A stretch of DNA of 64,000 nt from Effrenium voratum (Eukaryota > Sar > Dinophyceae > Suessiales > Symbiodiniaceae): contig CAUJNA010002768.1 in the NCBI GenBank assembly GCA_963377175.1, forward strand, positions 653,501 through 717,500. The letters run 5' to 3'. Position 1 is the first letter of the stretch. The number at the start of each line of letters is the position of its first letter. This document shows, piece after piece, positions 1 through 10,100 of this stretch. Made by a program: the position numbers and the translations under genes. A model generated the notes under the pieces. It was not told the origin of the DNA. It made no database searches and saw nothing but the letters and a program-made list of their open reading frames with translations.

Positions 1-2340
1 ACCAACGCGCCTGCCGCCTTGCAGATCTCGCTCACCTTGTTGGCGATCGTTCCCAAGTCCCCTCTTCCTCCATGGAAAGCCACATCGCGGTTCACGGACA
101 CCACAACCAAGTCCTTTGCACGTGTTGACGAGGTCGGATATCGCCTTCTGCAAGGAGTCGATGATGGGGTTGGCGGTCACCTGCCACCCACACCCCCTCT
201 TGCACACCCAGTCATAGAGCGACATCCAAATGTGCACCGACACAGGTGAGTCATCCATGTCTCGCCTCCGTCGTTCGACGATGAGCTTTTCCAGTTTCTG
301 CAATCGGGAGATGATGCTCATCGTATCTGCGGACGAGGAGACTTGCTCACTCGAACCGTAGTACGATCTCTCCTCGATGTTCGTCCATCCCTGTTCGTTG
401 ACCATCATCTGGAAGGTCTTCGTGCTCCCCTTCGCATTGACTGCCCTCAGGGGCCAATCCAGGACCAAGAAGCTCTTCTTCTGAATCATCATGTCGCGAA
501 TCGTTGCCCCGCCAATGGGGCCCCTTCTCTGCTCCTTGATGATCTTGATCAACCGTCCAGGTGCGTTGTCCGGGTTCTTCTCTGCCTGGATCAACGCGTT
601 GATGGCTTTGGCGCCCGGAAGGCGTCCAGTAATCAAGCATCCTGTTTGGGCACACATGAAAGCATACAGCTGAAGCCAGGCCGCATTCCCTTTTCCAACA
701 TAGGAAAGAATGATCTTCTCCGCGCTGGTCTTCTCCTCGAAATGTAATAGCGAAGAAGTCAGGCACCTCAGCATACACTCCCAATATGTCGCGTTCTTCC
801 CGTCTGCGAGACATGGCCCAAATACAGTTTGTATAATAGGGTACCCTGTGTTGGTGTCAATGTTGAACTTCACGTTGACAGTCGCGCCACTCAGAGTAAT
901 ACCCCCTTCGAATGAGGTGTATGTGTCGAGTCCAGCAGTTGGGTTGATGATTGTCCATCTGTCATCATCACCACCGGAGTTCATGCGGAATATGGAGTCG
1001 ATGATCTCGTTGTCGATCTTGACGGCATCGCTTGCATGCGACCCCCCGCTTGACGCTCCCTGCTGGGGGACTGGCCCACCAGAGGTTTGTTTCCTCTGCC
1101 CGGAGCTTGATGCCGACTTTTGCTGTCGCTCTGTCCTCCGCGGCGGTTCCGTCTTCGATGAACCCATCACCCACCACGTCGGCTCCTCTCCGATCACGAA
1201 GTCCTCGGGATACCTCTCCAGTTCCCTGTCTGCTTCGTGAATGGTACAGTAGGCGTTCTGGTAAAAGTCGATTACGTTGTCCTTTTCCGCCTTCTTCTCA
1301 ATCTCCTTCAACCAGTCTACCCACTTCCGCCGATCTTGGTTCTCAGCGGCCCTGTCAGCCGCGTGTGGTGCCAAACTGATGGAATTTATGTTCATCGCAG
1401 GCAGCTTTGATTCGTAGATCATGTCGATGCACCACAGGAAGTCCCTGGCGACCTCGATCTCCCGATAAAGGTCCCTTAGCTCGGACTTGTCCTGACGGAA
1501 ATAAACCGTGTGTGACTGATCCGTAGCATGCCTTTCCCCAACCAATGGCTGCAACCTCCTCATGATGAAGGAAACGCACATAAGTGAGTTGATTGCCCCA
1601 ATGCATGCGTCAGAGATGTCGCTGGGGGTTGACCCACAGACCATCCAGCGCAAAAGATTGTGTTGGCTAGCTCTCTCATCTCTTCTCATTGCATACGCGA
1701 GGTTCTTCATCGATGCTCGCAGCTCATTCTGGTAGATCAGCCCAAGGTCCCAATTCTTCTGGTAGTCGTCCTTTGATCCACGACCGTAGTAGTCAAGCTT
1801 GGGAGCCTTGATCACGCTCAGCGTGAATACTTTTCCCCAGTTCCGATCTCTGAACTTCGAAATTCTTCGATCATGTCTTTCAAACTCTGCAGTTGTCAGA
1901 AACTCCTCGGAGCTCCTCCACCTTCTCGACGACGAGGTTCTGGTCGGCTCATCGCTGATGAACTCCTTATAGACCCCCCCGACCGGAGTGTCTTGGTGGA
2001 ATGCAGCTGTGAATGATCGTTCCTCGTTGTCTTCGGCCACACCTGACGCGAGATCCCAAATATCTGTGATGGATCTCAGCATATCTGCTCCTTCGATGCA
2101 GTACTTTGTGACGTTGAGCAGCTCAGGGTTCTTCGCTAGTAGCGAGGCCTCGCCGCAGAGCTGGTTCAGCGCTGCTACGATCTTCTTCCCTTTGCTGCAA
2201 AATTCTCTCCATCCCAGCATGCATTCGTCGGCAGAGAGTTGTCCGAAAACTTTGCTGATGAACTCTAATGCAATCCTCATGGATTGCCCTTCACCCTTCA
2301 TCATCCCGCGGCATTTGGCAGAATAATACGCTGAGTAGGC
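1..2340 (-). CDS. Long open frame running off the left edge, unknown protein (about 740 codons in frame)
   Basis: The minus strand from 2340 to about 120 has no stop and reads as ordinary globular protein, for example AYSAYYSAKCRGMMKGEGQS at the start and SSLLHFEEKTSAEKIILSYV further on. It is in frame with the ORF ending at the TAG at 2341-2343, so readthrough would fuse them. Near position 120 the sensible reading moves by one base: the old frame gives LVNTCKGLGCG, whereas one base later gives AKDLVVVSVNRDVAFHGG and continues to the edge. This is a probable single-base frameshift. A basic, helical stretch (LQKLEKLIVERRRRDM) precedes it. The last part loosely recalls block I of SGNH hydrolases, too weakly to name. 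I do not recognise the family; it may be the end of the retroelement polyprotein or a neighbouring gene. Confidence 0.65.
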
Positions 2341-4068
2341 CTAGATGGCGGGGACGCCAATGTCCTCGATCCACTTAATGCACGTACCCAGGTCGCTGCC
2401 CATTTCCATCCTCTTGGGAATCCTTTTGCCCTCCTCGATGGCATTCTTCACGAGGTTCCCCAAGAATATTGCGGCTTGCCTGGATTTCCCAACAGGCACG
2501 CAGAAGAATTCATTCGTGTTGACGACGGTCGCATTGGCAGTCATCTTGATGATATTCTCCAGAACCGGGAAAATCCAAAATAGGCAGCTGCAAATATAGC
2601 CACAGAATGGTCCCAATAAGAGCCCAGTTTCTAATTGAGGTGCGGGACTGGCCCAACTCCTCTTCGAAACTTGAGGTTCGGGACTAGCCCAGTCCCCCGT
2701 TGAAACCTGAGGTTCGGGACTAGCCCAGCTCCTCGTAGGTACAGTCGGGGTGGTGCGAATCTCACACGCAGTAGCTTGATGCTTCCGCGAGTTCCCTCGC
2801 GTAATACAAGCAAGAGCGAGCTTCAATGGTGCCGGTTGAAGGCACTTTGCTCGAGCACGAAAACGGCGGAGGATCACACACACAATTAACGACGTGTACA
2901 ACTGGGTTTCCTTGGTTTCCCGACCGGCACAAGGTCCATGCTCATGGTTTCCATTACACTTCTTAGACAACGAGCTGCCAAGGTCAAAGTTCCACGAAAC
3001 AACTCTCCATGGTTTCTTGATTGGCATGGGTTTCTTCGCATACCTTTGCTTCAAGCCATAGCGACACCCATCAAACTCATGACTAATGCCATCATGAACA
3101 ACCTCATGCAGTCTCTCATCCTTCCAATAATCGCAACTTCCAGGCAACTCAAACAAAATCGCAGCGCGTTTCGTCATGGCATGCCGTTTGATTTCAACGA
3201 ACCGTTCAAACAATTTCCAAAATTCCTTCTGTTTGGCCTCGATTTTCTCTGCGGTGTCAACTCCGCGAGTCTTGTTGAGGCGTGCCCATGATGATCCCCC
3301 CGTGCAAGGCCCGGCGAAGAACAACAAATCGGAAGGTTTAGTAAGCACATGTCTGGCGATTCTCCCCCCGTACTCGCTCAGTAAGTCATCGACCAAAGTT
3401 ATGGTGACGACCTGCGGCCCGTTATGGCGGGCAAGGGCAGTGAACCAGTTACGCGGTTCGGAACATGCCATCAGCACAATGGGCCGAGCCAAGTCAACAC
3501 TGTACAAAGTGACGACTGTGCGAGTTCTCATACCAGGAAGCGAGACATGCACCGGAGCGCGAAGCACACCACCGTCATGTTTAACCATCGCGAGCTCAAT
3601 ACCCGGCGCTAACTGTGGTTTGTGCTTCACCGCTATGCGATACGGAACAAAACAACGACCAGGAACATGTTGCTCATGACTGGTATGCAGGCAACGCATA
3701 AGCAGCTTCAACCGGAGCAACGTTTCCAAAGCAAGGTCATTGACGCATTTTAATTCAATGCGCTCGCTCGACAGTTCTTCAACGAATGCGGCCAGCACGG
3801 ACTGCATGTCAACATCCCCGGACCCGACGTGAATTGGTCGTGATCGTGGAGATCGCTCCCGCGCCGGTACAGCAACCGGTACGGGATGAAACTGCCAAAC
3901 TGCGCGTTCAACCCATCCATCAATCCGCTCACACTGCAACCCAGGTTCAACCCTGTCCTCAACCTTGAGCCATGACCCGTTCCTCAGAACTTGCTCCCGA
4001 ATGGTGTCACAACCGCGAGTGGAGGTTTCACACGCATCAATCTGGGTCCTTTCGCAACGACAACCGGA
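2341..4068 (-). CDS. Third ORF of the element: PC-motif, methyltransferase-like domain plus repeat and hydrophobic segment
   Basis: The frame is open from 4068 to a TAG at 2341-2343. It overlaps the end of the RT ORF by about 85 nt and is displaced by -1. No convincing ATG lies at its head, so it may be reached by frameshift. The middle holds LLFFAGPCTGGSSWARLN, then LFELPGSCDYW, DGCRYGL, KKPWRVVSW and a Cys/His block KCNGNHEHGPCAG. Pro-Cys after a hydrophobic strand, with these later blocks, recalls the catalytic PC motif of C5-cytosine methyltransferases; DNMT-carrying retrotransposons are known from Symbiodinium. That is inference: the usual GxPCQxxS form and other motifs are not plainly present. 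Three 12-residue units beginning WASPEPQVS or WASPAPQLE follow, then a hydrophobic stretch (FCGYICSCLFWIFPVL). What follows the TAG continues in the same frame. Confidence 0.6.
   Translation of the reverse strand, partial: SGCRCERTQIDACETSTRGCDTIREQVLRNGSWLKVEDRVEPGLQCERIDGWVERAVWQFHPVPVAVPARERSPRSRPIHVGSGDVDMQSVLAAFVEELSSERIELKCVNDLALETLLRLKLLMRCLHTSHEQHVPGRCFVPYRIAVKHKPQLAPGIELAMVKHDGGVLRAPVHVSLPGMRTRTVVTLYSVDLARPIVLMACSEPRNWFTALARHNGPQVVTITLVDDLLSEYGGRIARHVLTKPSDLLFFAGPCTGGSSWARLNKTRGVDTAEKIEAKQKEFWKLFERFVEIKRHAMTKRAAILFELPGSCDYWKDERLHEVVHDGISHEFDGCRYGLKQRYAKKPMPIKKPWRVVSWNFDLGSSLSKKCNGNHEHGPCAGRETKETQLYTSLIVCVILRRFRARAKCLQPAPLKLALACITRGNSRKHQATACEIRTTPTVPTRSWASPEPQVSTGDWASPEPQVSKRSWASPAPQLETGLLLGPFCGYICSCLFWIFPVLENIIKMTANATVVNTNEFFCVPVGKSRQAAIFLGNLVKNAIEEGKRIPKRMEMGSDLGTCIKWIEDIGVPAI
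2633..2740 (-). repeat. 36-bp tandem repeat, three units, inside the third ORF
   Basis: Three near-identical in-frame copies encode units starting WASPEPQVSTGD, WASPEPQVSKRS and WASPAPQLETG. The unit length is a multiple of three, so the reading frame is kept. Confidence 0.7.
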
Positions 4069-7000
4069 TCATGTCCTTCATGCTCATGCAACCCTTCTTT
4101 GGATGTCAATCCGGACCACCACAGGTCCGGGGGCATGATCGGAATGTGTGTGTAAGGAAATGTGGGAACTCCGTCAACCGTTCCCGAAGCAGTCTGCGTG
4201 GTCCCTTTTATGGGATCACACGTAGGTGTGAGCGCCTTGAGGGTATCCAGGTCAGACAGCAAACTCGGGTCGAGTAGACCAATCTGCAAACATGCATGTT
4301 TCCATTTGCGTCCATCATTGAACGCCTTGGTGTAGATGTCAGCCGCCATTCTGTCGGTGACCTCATACGCCAAATACATGTAATCACGTGTGAACATCTC
4401 ATGCATCCACGAAATGCAAACACCATGGCTTCTCTCAAGGTGGCGCATTGTGGGGTTTCTCCCCGATCGCACGACACCGATCATAGCCTTGTTATCGTCA
4501 TAGAACACAAAGTTCGGTGACTTCTTGAGAATCCGTTGCAACAATGTCAGAGCAGGCATTCCCATAGCTCTCATGGCAACATCGGCCGCAACTATTTCGG
4601 CCTCAGGAGTTGAGTGACTCACACAACCCTGTCTTTTTGAGCTGCCAGCCAACGGAAACCGAGTTTTAGGCCCTTGTATATTCAAGTGTCCACCAGAGGT
4701 GGATCGTAGCGAGTCGACGCATCCTGCGAAGTCAGCGTCCGCATACAAGGCCAAGTGCACATCATCCATGGGGTCTCCGACCCAACCGACCATGCGCCAA
4801 TGTTTTGTATGATGCACATAACACATCAAATGATGCAAACCCCGATCATCGGAGTCAGTCCACCTGTGCACGTTCCGTGCCAGGCGATTCACTTGCCGCA
4901 ACAAATCGAAGCGGGCAATCCGCGCACCGTACAGCAACTTCATTAGTACGCTAGCGGCATGCGGAGCAAGGTGTCCACGCACGGGCTCCTTCATGGCCAA
5001 CTCAGGAGTCCCTCCCCGCTGGTCCGGCACTGTGGCAGAACCGTCGGTGGGCACAAGATTGTTACACCAATTGCACACGACTGACGGCCCCTCTTTGGCA
5101 GGCTTCCGTGAGACGTGATTCTTTGTTTCTTCATGCAACTCAGGAGTGACAACCTTATTCAACTTTACGTCGCCCGCCACCTCAAGATAGCGGTCGACAC
5201 AGGAACGTAGGAACTGTTCCATGTCATAGGTCACCGTTGTTACGCGGTGTCCGTTCCCGAGAGTGACGTTTCCCTTGCTTTGGTTACAACCAAGGTACAT
5301 GTCAAGTCCAGTCTCGGGCTCGATCTTCAAACGTGTACGTAACATGCTCCATCCCTGGGCAAGGTTCTTTTGCGGCCCTGCCATTTTGAAGTCGTCGACA
5401 TACACAACCAGAACAAGCTGGAGCTTTTCATGAATGTACACTGACGGCCATTCCTCACCGATGGGTTCAAAACCAACGGCGCGCACCGATTCATCACAGT
5501 GCTGCTCCCAGAATGTTCCCGCATCTGGGTGTCCGTACAGCGCCTTCCTCAACGGGACGACTGGTCTTCTGTACTTATCCCATTTGCATTCACTCGGCAC
5601 AGCCTCCGGTGGCAATTCAATCCAACATGGCGTGCCTCTCAAGGTGGCCTGGATGTACGCTTGAACAGCGTCGGCCATCTGCACATCCCAACCATCATGA
5701 CAACCCAAAAAATCCGCCCAACGCGAGGCCTCGAACGAAGCAGGAGAGTTCCCCAAGTCTTGAAACATCGCAGCTTCAAAGCTTTGATTCTTCACTTGGT
5801 TCCCCAGCAACACGCCTCTACCCTTGAACTTCCTCTTAGGATCACCAACAGGCAACTGTGAGTGCTTCTCAACGCAAATACCGTGTGCGCGAGCCATGTG
5901 TATCTCTTCCCCTTTCGCTTTTGCCTCCTTGGCCACAGCGTCATATTCCTGCACTGCGCCAAGGTCGAAGACGCCCTGGTCGATTAATCCCGACCATTCT
6001 TTCTTCATCGATGCCAACGCATCAGGGTTGGTCAGCATTTCCTTCCGGCCAACCGGTCTGGACACTAAAGCGTCGAAGAATCGTACAACTTTCACAGCTT
6101 TCTCTCTGTGCTGTATTCGCTCAGAATTCACGCACGGCATCGATGGGTACTTCTTGGCTTCACCGTTTTCTCCTATTGCGGGCAACGCGAGTGGCACTTT
6201 TCCAGAAACTACCTCAGCAGACTCCTCCCATTCATACCAGGTAAAATCCGTCGATGCGTCGACCGTTGGATCTGTCCCCGATGTCGTCTCAGCTTCGTCA
6301 TTCTGACGCTCTATGACTGATGCAACTGCCTTCGTCCAATTTGGAGTCGATCTCGACCGCTCCTCAGATTTGAACTTCCAGGCGTAAATTACCACCAGAC
6401 ACGAAAATTCTTTCTCAAGCTGAACGTTTCGTCTCAAGACGTCTTGGGATTGCTTGGAATCCATGAGAACAACCACTCCGTCAACAGGATTTACGACTAT
6501 CCTGACCCAATCAAGCTCAGCCAAGTGTTTCCCATCCAGTGGGTTCTTGATCTTTGATACGTTCTTCCGCAATCCCCAATTGTACTGCCATTCAACTCCA
6601 CCCCAGCGGTCTCGAAGCATCGCTCGAATTCTCTTACCACCGGGCATCTGCAATGTCTGTGCCTCTGCTGGCGCAGAAATCTCAGATCCCTTACTTTTGG
6701 AGTCATCTTTCTTCTTCTTGCCACCGCCCTTCACCTCGGCCTTTTCTTCCTCGGTGTAGTATCTCCTCATCATTGCCCATTCATCGGGAGTGTACCCTGG
6801 AGGTCTCGTCGTCTTCATTAACCTGAAGCCATCTTTCCCGACAGGATATGGTCTTCCGGCCTTGTCGATCTTAACCTCCTTGCCATCGTCGTTGATATAC
6901 GTTATGCCGTCCCCAGGTAGTCCAGCTGACACATGTGGAAGGTCGGGCTTCGTAGTTTCTTCGTCGCCCTTGGCATGTCCATCCCCTTTCCCTTTTGATG

Positions 7001-7136
7001 AGCTCGGTCTAGTCCCCCCGATCTCCGACAAGTACTTCCGGACCATCGTCAAGCAGCAGACCAGCGATCTGATCGACCTCATCGTCAAGCAGTCGCTTCT
7101 CGTCACTCTGCAATAACTCAGGCTCGTAGTCCTCAT
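3984..7136 (-). CDS. Reverse transcriptase-RNase H polyprotein of copia-type element
   Basis: Copia RT motifs occur in order: DVQMADAVQAYIQA (first catalytic Asp region), PLRKALYGHPDAGTFW (the KALYGLKQ-type motif) and VVYVDDF, with YVDD at 5391-5402, about residue 580. RNase H follows: YADADFAG, SHSTPEAE, YDDNKA and the terminal DIYTKAF, covering roughly residues 795-955. A charged linker fills the first 300 residues. The ORF overlaps the upstream Gag-Pro-Int frame at 7009-7136 and is displaced by one base (+1), so the listed start is a frame limit and not a proven initiator. Its 3' end overlaps the next frame by about 85 nt. The catalytic residues look intact. Confidence 0.85.
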   Translation of the reverse strand: MRTTSLSYCRVTRSDCLTMRSIRSLVCCLTMVRKYLSEIGGTRPSSSKGKGDGHAKGDEETTKPDLPHVSAGLPGDGITYINDDGKEVKIDKAGRPYPVGKDGFRLMKTTRPPGYTPDEWAMMRRYYTEEEKAEVKGGGKKKKDDSKSKGSEISAPAEAQTLQMPGGKRIRAMLRDRWGGVEWQYNWGLRKNVSKIKNPLDGKHLAELDWVRIVVNPVDGVVVLMDSKQSQDVLRRNVQLEKEFSCLVVIYAWKFKSEERSRSTPNWTKAVASVIERQNDEAETTSGTDPTVDASTDFTWYEWEESAEVVSGKVPLALPAIGENGEAKKYPSMPCVNSERIQHREKAVKVVRFFDALVSRPVGRKEMLTNPDALASMKKEWSGLIDQGVFDLGAVQEYDAVAKEAKAKGEEIHMARAHGICVEKHSQLPVGDPKRKFKGRGVLLGNQVKNQSFEAAMFQDLGNSPASFEASRWADFLGCHDGWDVQMADAVQAYIQATLRGTPCWIELPPEAVPSECKWDKYRRPVVPLRKALYGHPDAGTFWEQHCDESVRAVGFEPIGEEWPSVYIHEKLQLVLVVYVDDFKMAGPQKNLAQGWSMLRTRLKIEPETGLDMYLGCNQSKGNVTLGNGHRVTTVTYDMEQFLRSCVDRYLEVAGDVKLNKVVTPELHEETKNHVSRKPAKEGPSVVCNWCNNLVPTDGSATVPDQRGGTPELAMKEPVRGHLAPHAASVLMKLLYGARIARFDLLRQVNRLARNVHRWTDSDDRGLHHLMCYVHHTKHWRMVGWVGDPMDDVHLALYADADFAGCVDSLRSTSGGHLNIQGPKTRFPLAGSSKRQGCVSHSTPEAEIVAADVAMRAMGMPALTLLQRILKKSPNFVFYDDNKAMIGVVRSGRNPTMRHLERSHGVCISWMHEMFTRDYMYLAYEVTDRMAADIYTKAFNDGRKWKHACLQIGLLDPSLLSDLDTLKALTPTCDPIKGTTQTASGTVDGVPTFPYTHIPIMPPDLWWSGLTSKEGLHEHEGHDPVVVAKGPRLMRVKPPLAVVTPFGSKF

Positions 7137-10100
7137 CTTCGATCAGGCGGTCACGTGCATCCAGACCGATTGCATCGACAGACATCTCAATCCCCTCCAG
7201 AGTCTCGTTGGCAGCCTTGTACTTCTGTTGTATTGGGAATGTCAGAGGTGATTTAAGAATCATCCTCTCTGTTTGATGCGGCATTCTCAATCGAGGTGGA
7301 ACCTTTGCCTTCTTGATGTTCAACTCTGCACCCGCAAACGCAGTGAGGGCCCAAGCCCGATACTTGTTCGCCCAATGCATTCCGGTGCTCAACACATATC
7401 CAGCAAATATACCAGTTTCCCCTCTTGGCTCGAATTTCTCCCTCTTCCCCCCTCGTGCTTCACTCGGCTTGAAGTCTACTAGCGCACCAAAAGGTATCTT
7501 CTCGCCTTTGAACTCCTCGCCGTGCAGCCTCATCCAAGCGCTCGACCCATTTACTTCTTCAATGTTCATAAGATGGCACAGCGTGGTGATGGCCTGCACC
7601 CAGTAGCACGTGGGTAGACCGGCATGTACAAGACAAGCCGAAGTCTGGTCAATGATGAATTGGTTTGTTCTTTCTGCAAGGGAATTATATAGTCGTCCAG
7701 GCAGCGACAGGTCGTGGTTCAGCTTCAGCTCCACGCACGCATTGATCAGTTCCGGGCCATCATCCGAGTATACCTGCTTGATCTTCCTCCTCCCGCAGAA
7801 GTGCTTGATGGCCCTGACGACGGAGTCAGTGTCTCTTCTCGCAGTTGGATAAGCCATGATAATTCCGGTATATATGTCCCGAATAATGAGCGCATACCTG
7901 CCTTCCACTTCATGATCTCCTGATGCCGTCACAAAGTCGAACGTCACCAGGTCCCCAAACATCTTTACCTCCCTCTTGAAGGCCCCTGTTCGTGATCTGA
8001 AGTGTCTCATCTTTGCCTTGACACATGATTCGCAGAAAGGGTTTCGATACCTGTGTGTAAGCAAATGAGCAATGGAGTTGGCGTCCCTCTTGAGGACACC
8101 CACTTTCCTCTTTATCGATGACCCTTCGTATACATCAACTTCAATTCCGGCATCTGGATCATCCTCATCAACCTCTTCCTCGTTAGCCTCGGCATCACCA
8201 TGTCGACATGGGACTGGCCCAACGTCTACAGGTATCTCCTCAGCTACGGGAGGCGGACGTACCGGACCGGCTCCTCCGGGTGGTCCGAAGTCAAACGCAC
8301 CATCATGGCGCTCGCCCTCGACCTCTGCGGATTCACCGACAGCGGCGGGTGTGACCTCGTTGTCATCGTCGCCATCCTGATCTGCCGCATCGTTCGTTAC
8401 CATTGCCAATACTTCCGAAAAGTGCTCCTTGAGGTCGTCTACCGTAGGGCGATGCCTGTTACTCCGAAGTTTACCATCACTCACGAGGTATGGGATGTCG
8501 TCCTTGACTTGTAAGTGCACGAATCCCTGCTTTGGTGTAACCATGAAAGGTAGTTTACCAGGCATCCAGTGAAATGCATAACCCATTTTCATGCATCTCC
8601 TCCCTATCGACAACACCGTGGGTGTCTCGTCCAACACGTGCGGCTCGACAGTCTCGTCCAACTCGTCCACGACTATCTTGGCCACGTCGGACGTGGAAGT
8701 GGAACCATTTGCGGTCTGGAACACGATCTCATCATCATCCTTCACAATCTCGACACCCAGACTCTTTGCCTTGGCTCTTCCAATGAGATCATGACCACAT
8801 CCAGTATCCATCAACCACTTCACCCGTTTGCTGATGCACGTTGACATTGCGAACACATTCTTCGGCAAACCATGCTGTTTCTTCCAGTCGACGGCCGACT
8901 CTTTGATCTCGTCCTTGTTCCGATCATATTCGAACATTATGCTGCTCTCCTTGGTTACTGGGAAGTAGTGTTTCTTGTATACATCGTCTACCACCTCTCT
9001 CAGTATTCTCGCTCTTATCAATGATCGTTGAACTTGATAGGCTGATAATTCTCGATGATCATTGCTCTTGAACTTCTTCTCGTCGACGTGCACGTACTGA
9101 TAAGGCTCATTCTCATTGTCCTCATAGCCGTGCCACTCCCCCTTTCGTTCCCATTGCCTTCTCTCGTCTTCGAGATAGATGATCTCCCCATTCTCGTCGA
9201 CATCGAGTACTTCCTTGAACCATACCATTTTCTCGGGGATCTCGGACTCGCCAGACCATCTTGATGATTCGCTCATTGCGTCGTCATCATGTTCGTGGCA
9301 GACAGTCTCGGCTTCATCCGGTTCGACCTGGTCAACGTCCTTCTTGAAGCTGACCTTTCCCGCAGGAGCCGATTGCTTCAGGACTATCGCAGGCATTGCT
9401 ATGGCCCTTCTTGCAATAGCCGGCGCTGCGGCCTTGGCGGCAGCCTTCGACTTGGCCTGTGCCTTGTCGCTTGACGTTGCCGGAGCTGAATTGTTCTTGA
9501 TGAGCTCGTGCCTATACTTGCAAGCACTCCCTCTATCGCACTTCCCTTTCTGAAACGCGAAGCATGCTCCATCTTCCCTCTTTGGTGACGGTGATCTGGA
9601 TTTGGACTTACCTTTTCCTTTCCCCTTGGACATGTTCTCCAGCTTATGTTCCGTCTTCTTGCTGTGGGAAAATGTGCATTCATTCCCTTTTACGCATCCC
9701 TTCGCTGACTTGAAGTGATACCAACATGGGTTGTCTTTACCTCCGCCCGGACTCTTGCCTCGGTCGCTGGCATTGTCGGACTTGCCGTTCTTGCCAGCGT
9801 GACCCTTTGCCTTGGCCTTTGGGAGTACAGGAGCAGCATCAGGTCCACTGGGTTTCCCCTTCCTGCCTTTGCCACCCTGGTTCTCCTCCTGTTTGCCAGT
9901 GGCCGGGGCTGCATCTCTGCCGCCCGACTTCATCATCGACTTGACCGATTTCTCCTTCATGTCGAGCATCAGGTCCTCCCGATCCGCCTTGATCTGATGG
10001 TCGATCAATGCCAACAAGAATTCGTACGTCTTCTGAGGATGCTTGTCCGGCAATCTATGGTAGGCGTTGAGGCCGAACTCCATCTTCTTGCTCCCTTTGA

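Noticed and set aside
347..1240. Short ORFs on both strands in the first 1.3 kb
   Set aside because: Shadows of the longer minus-strand frame that runs off the left edge.
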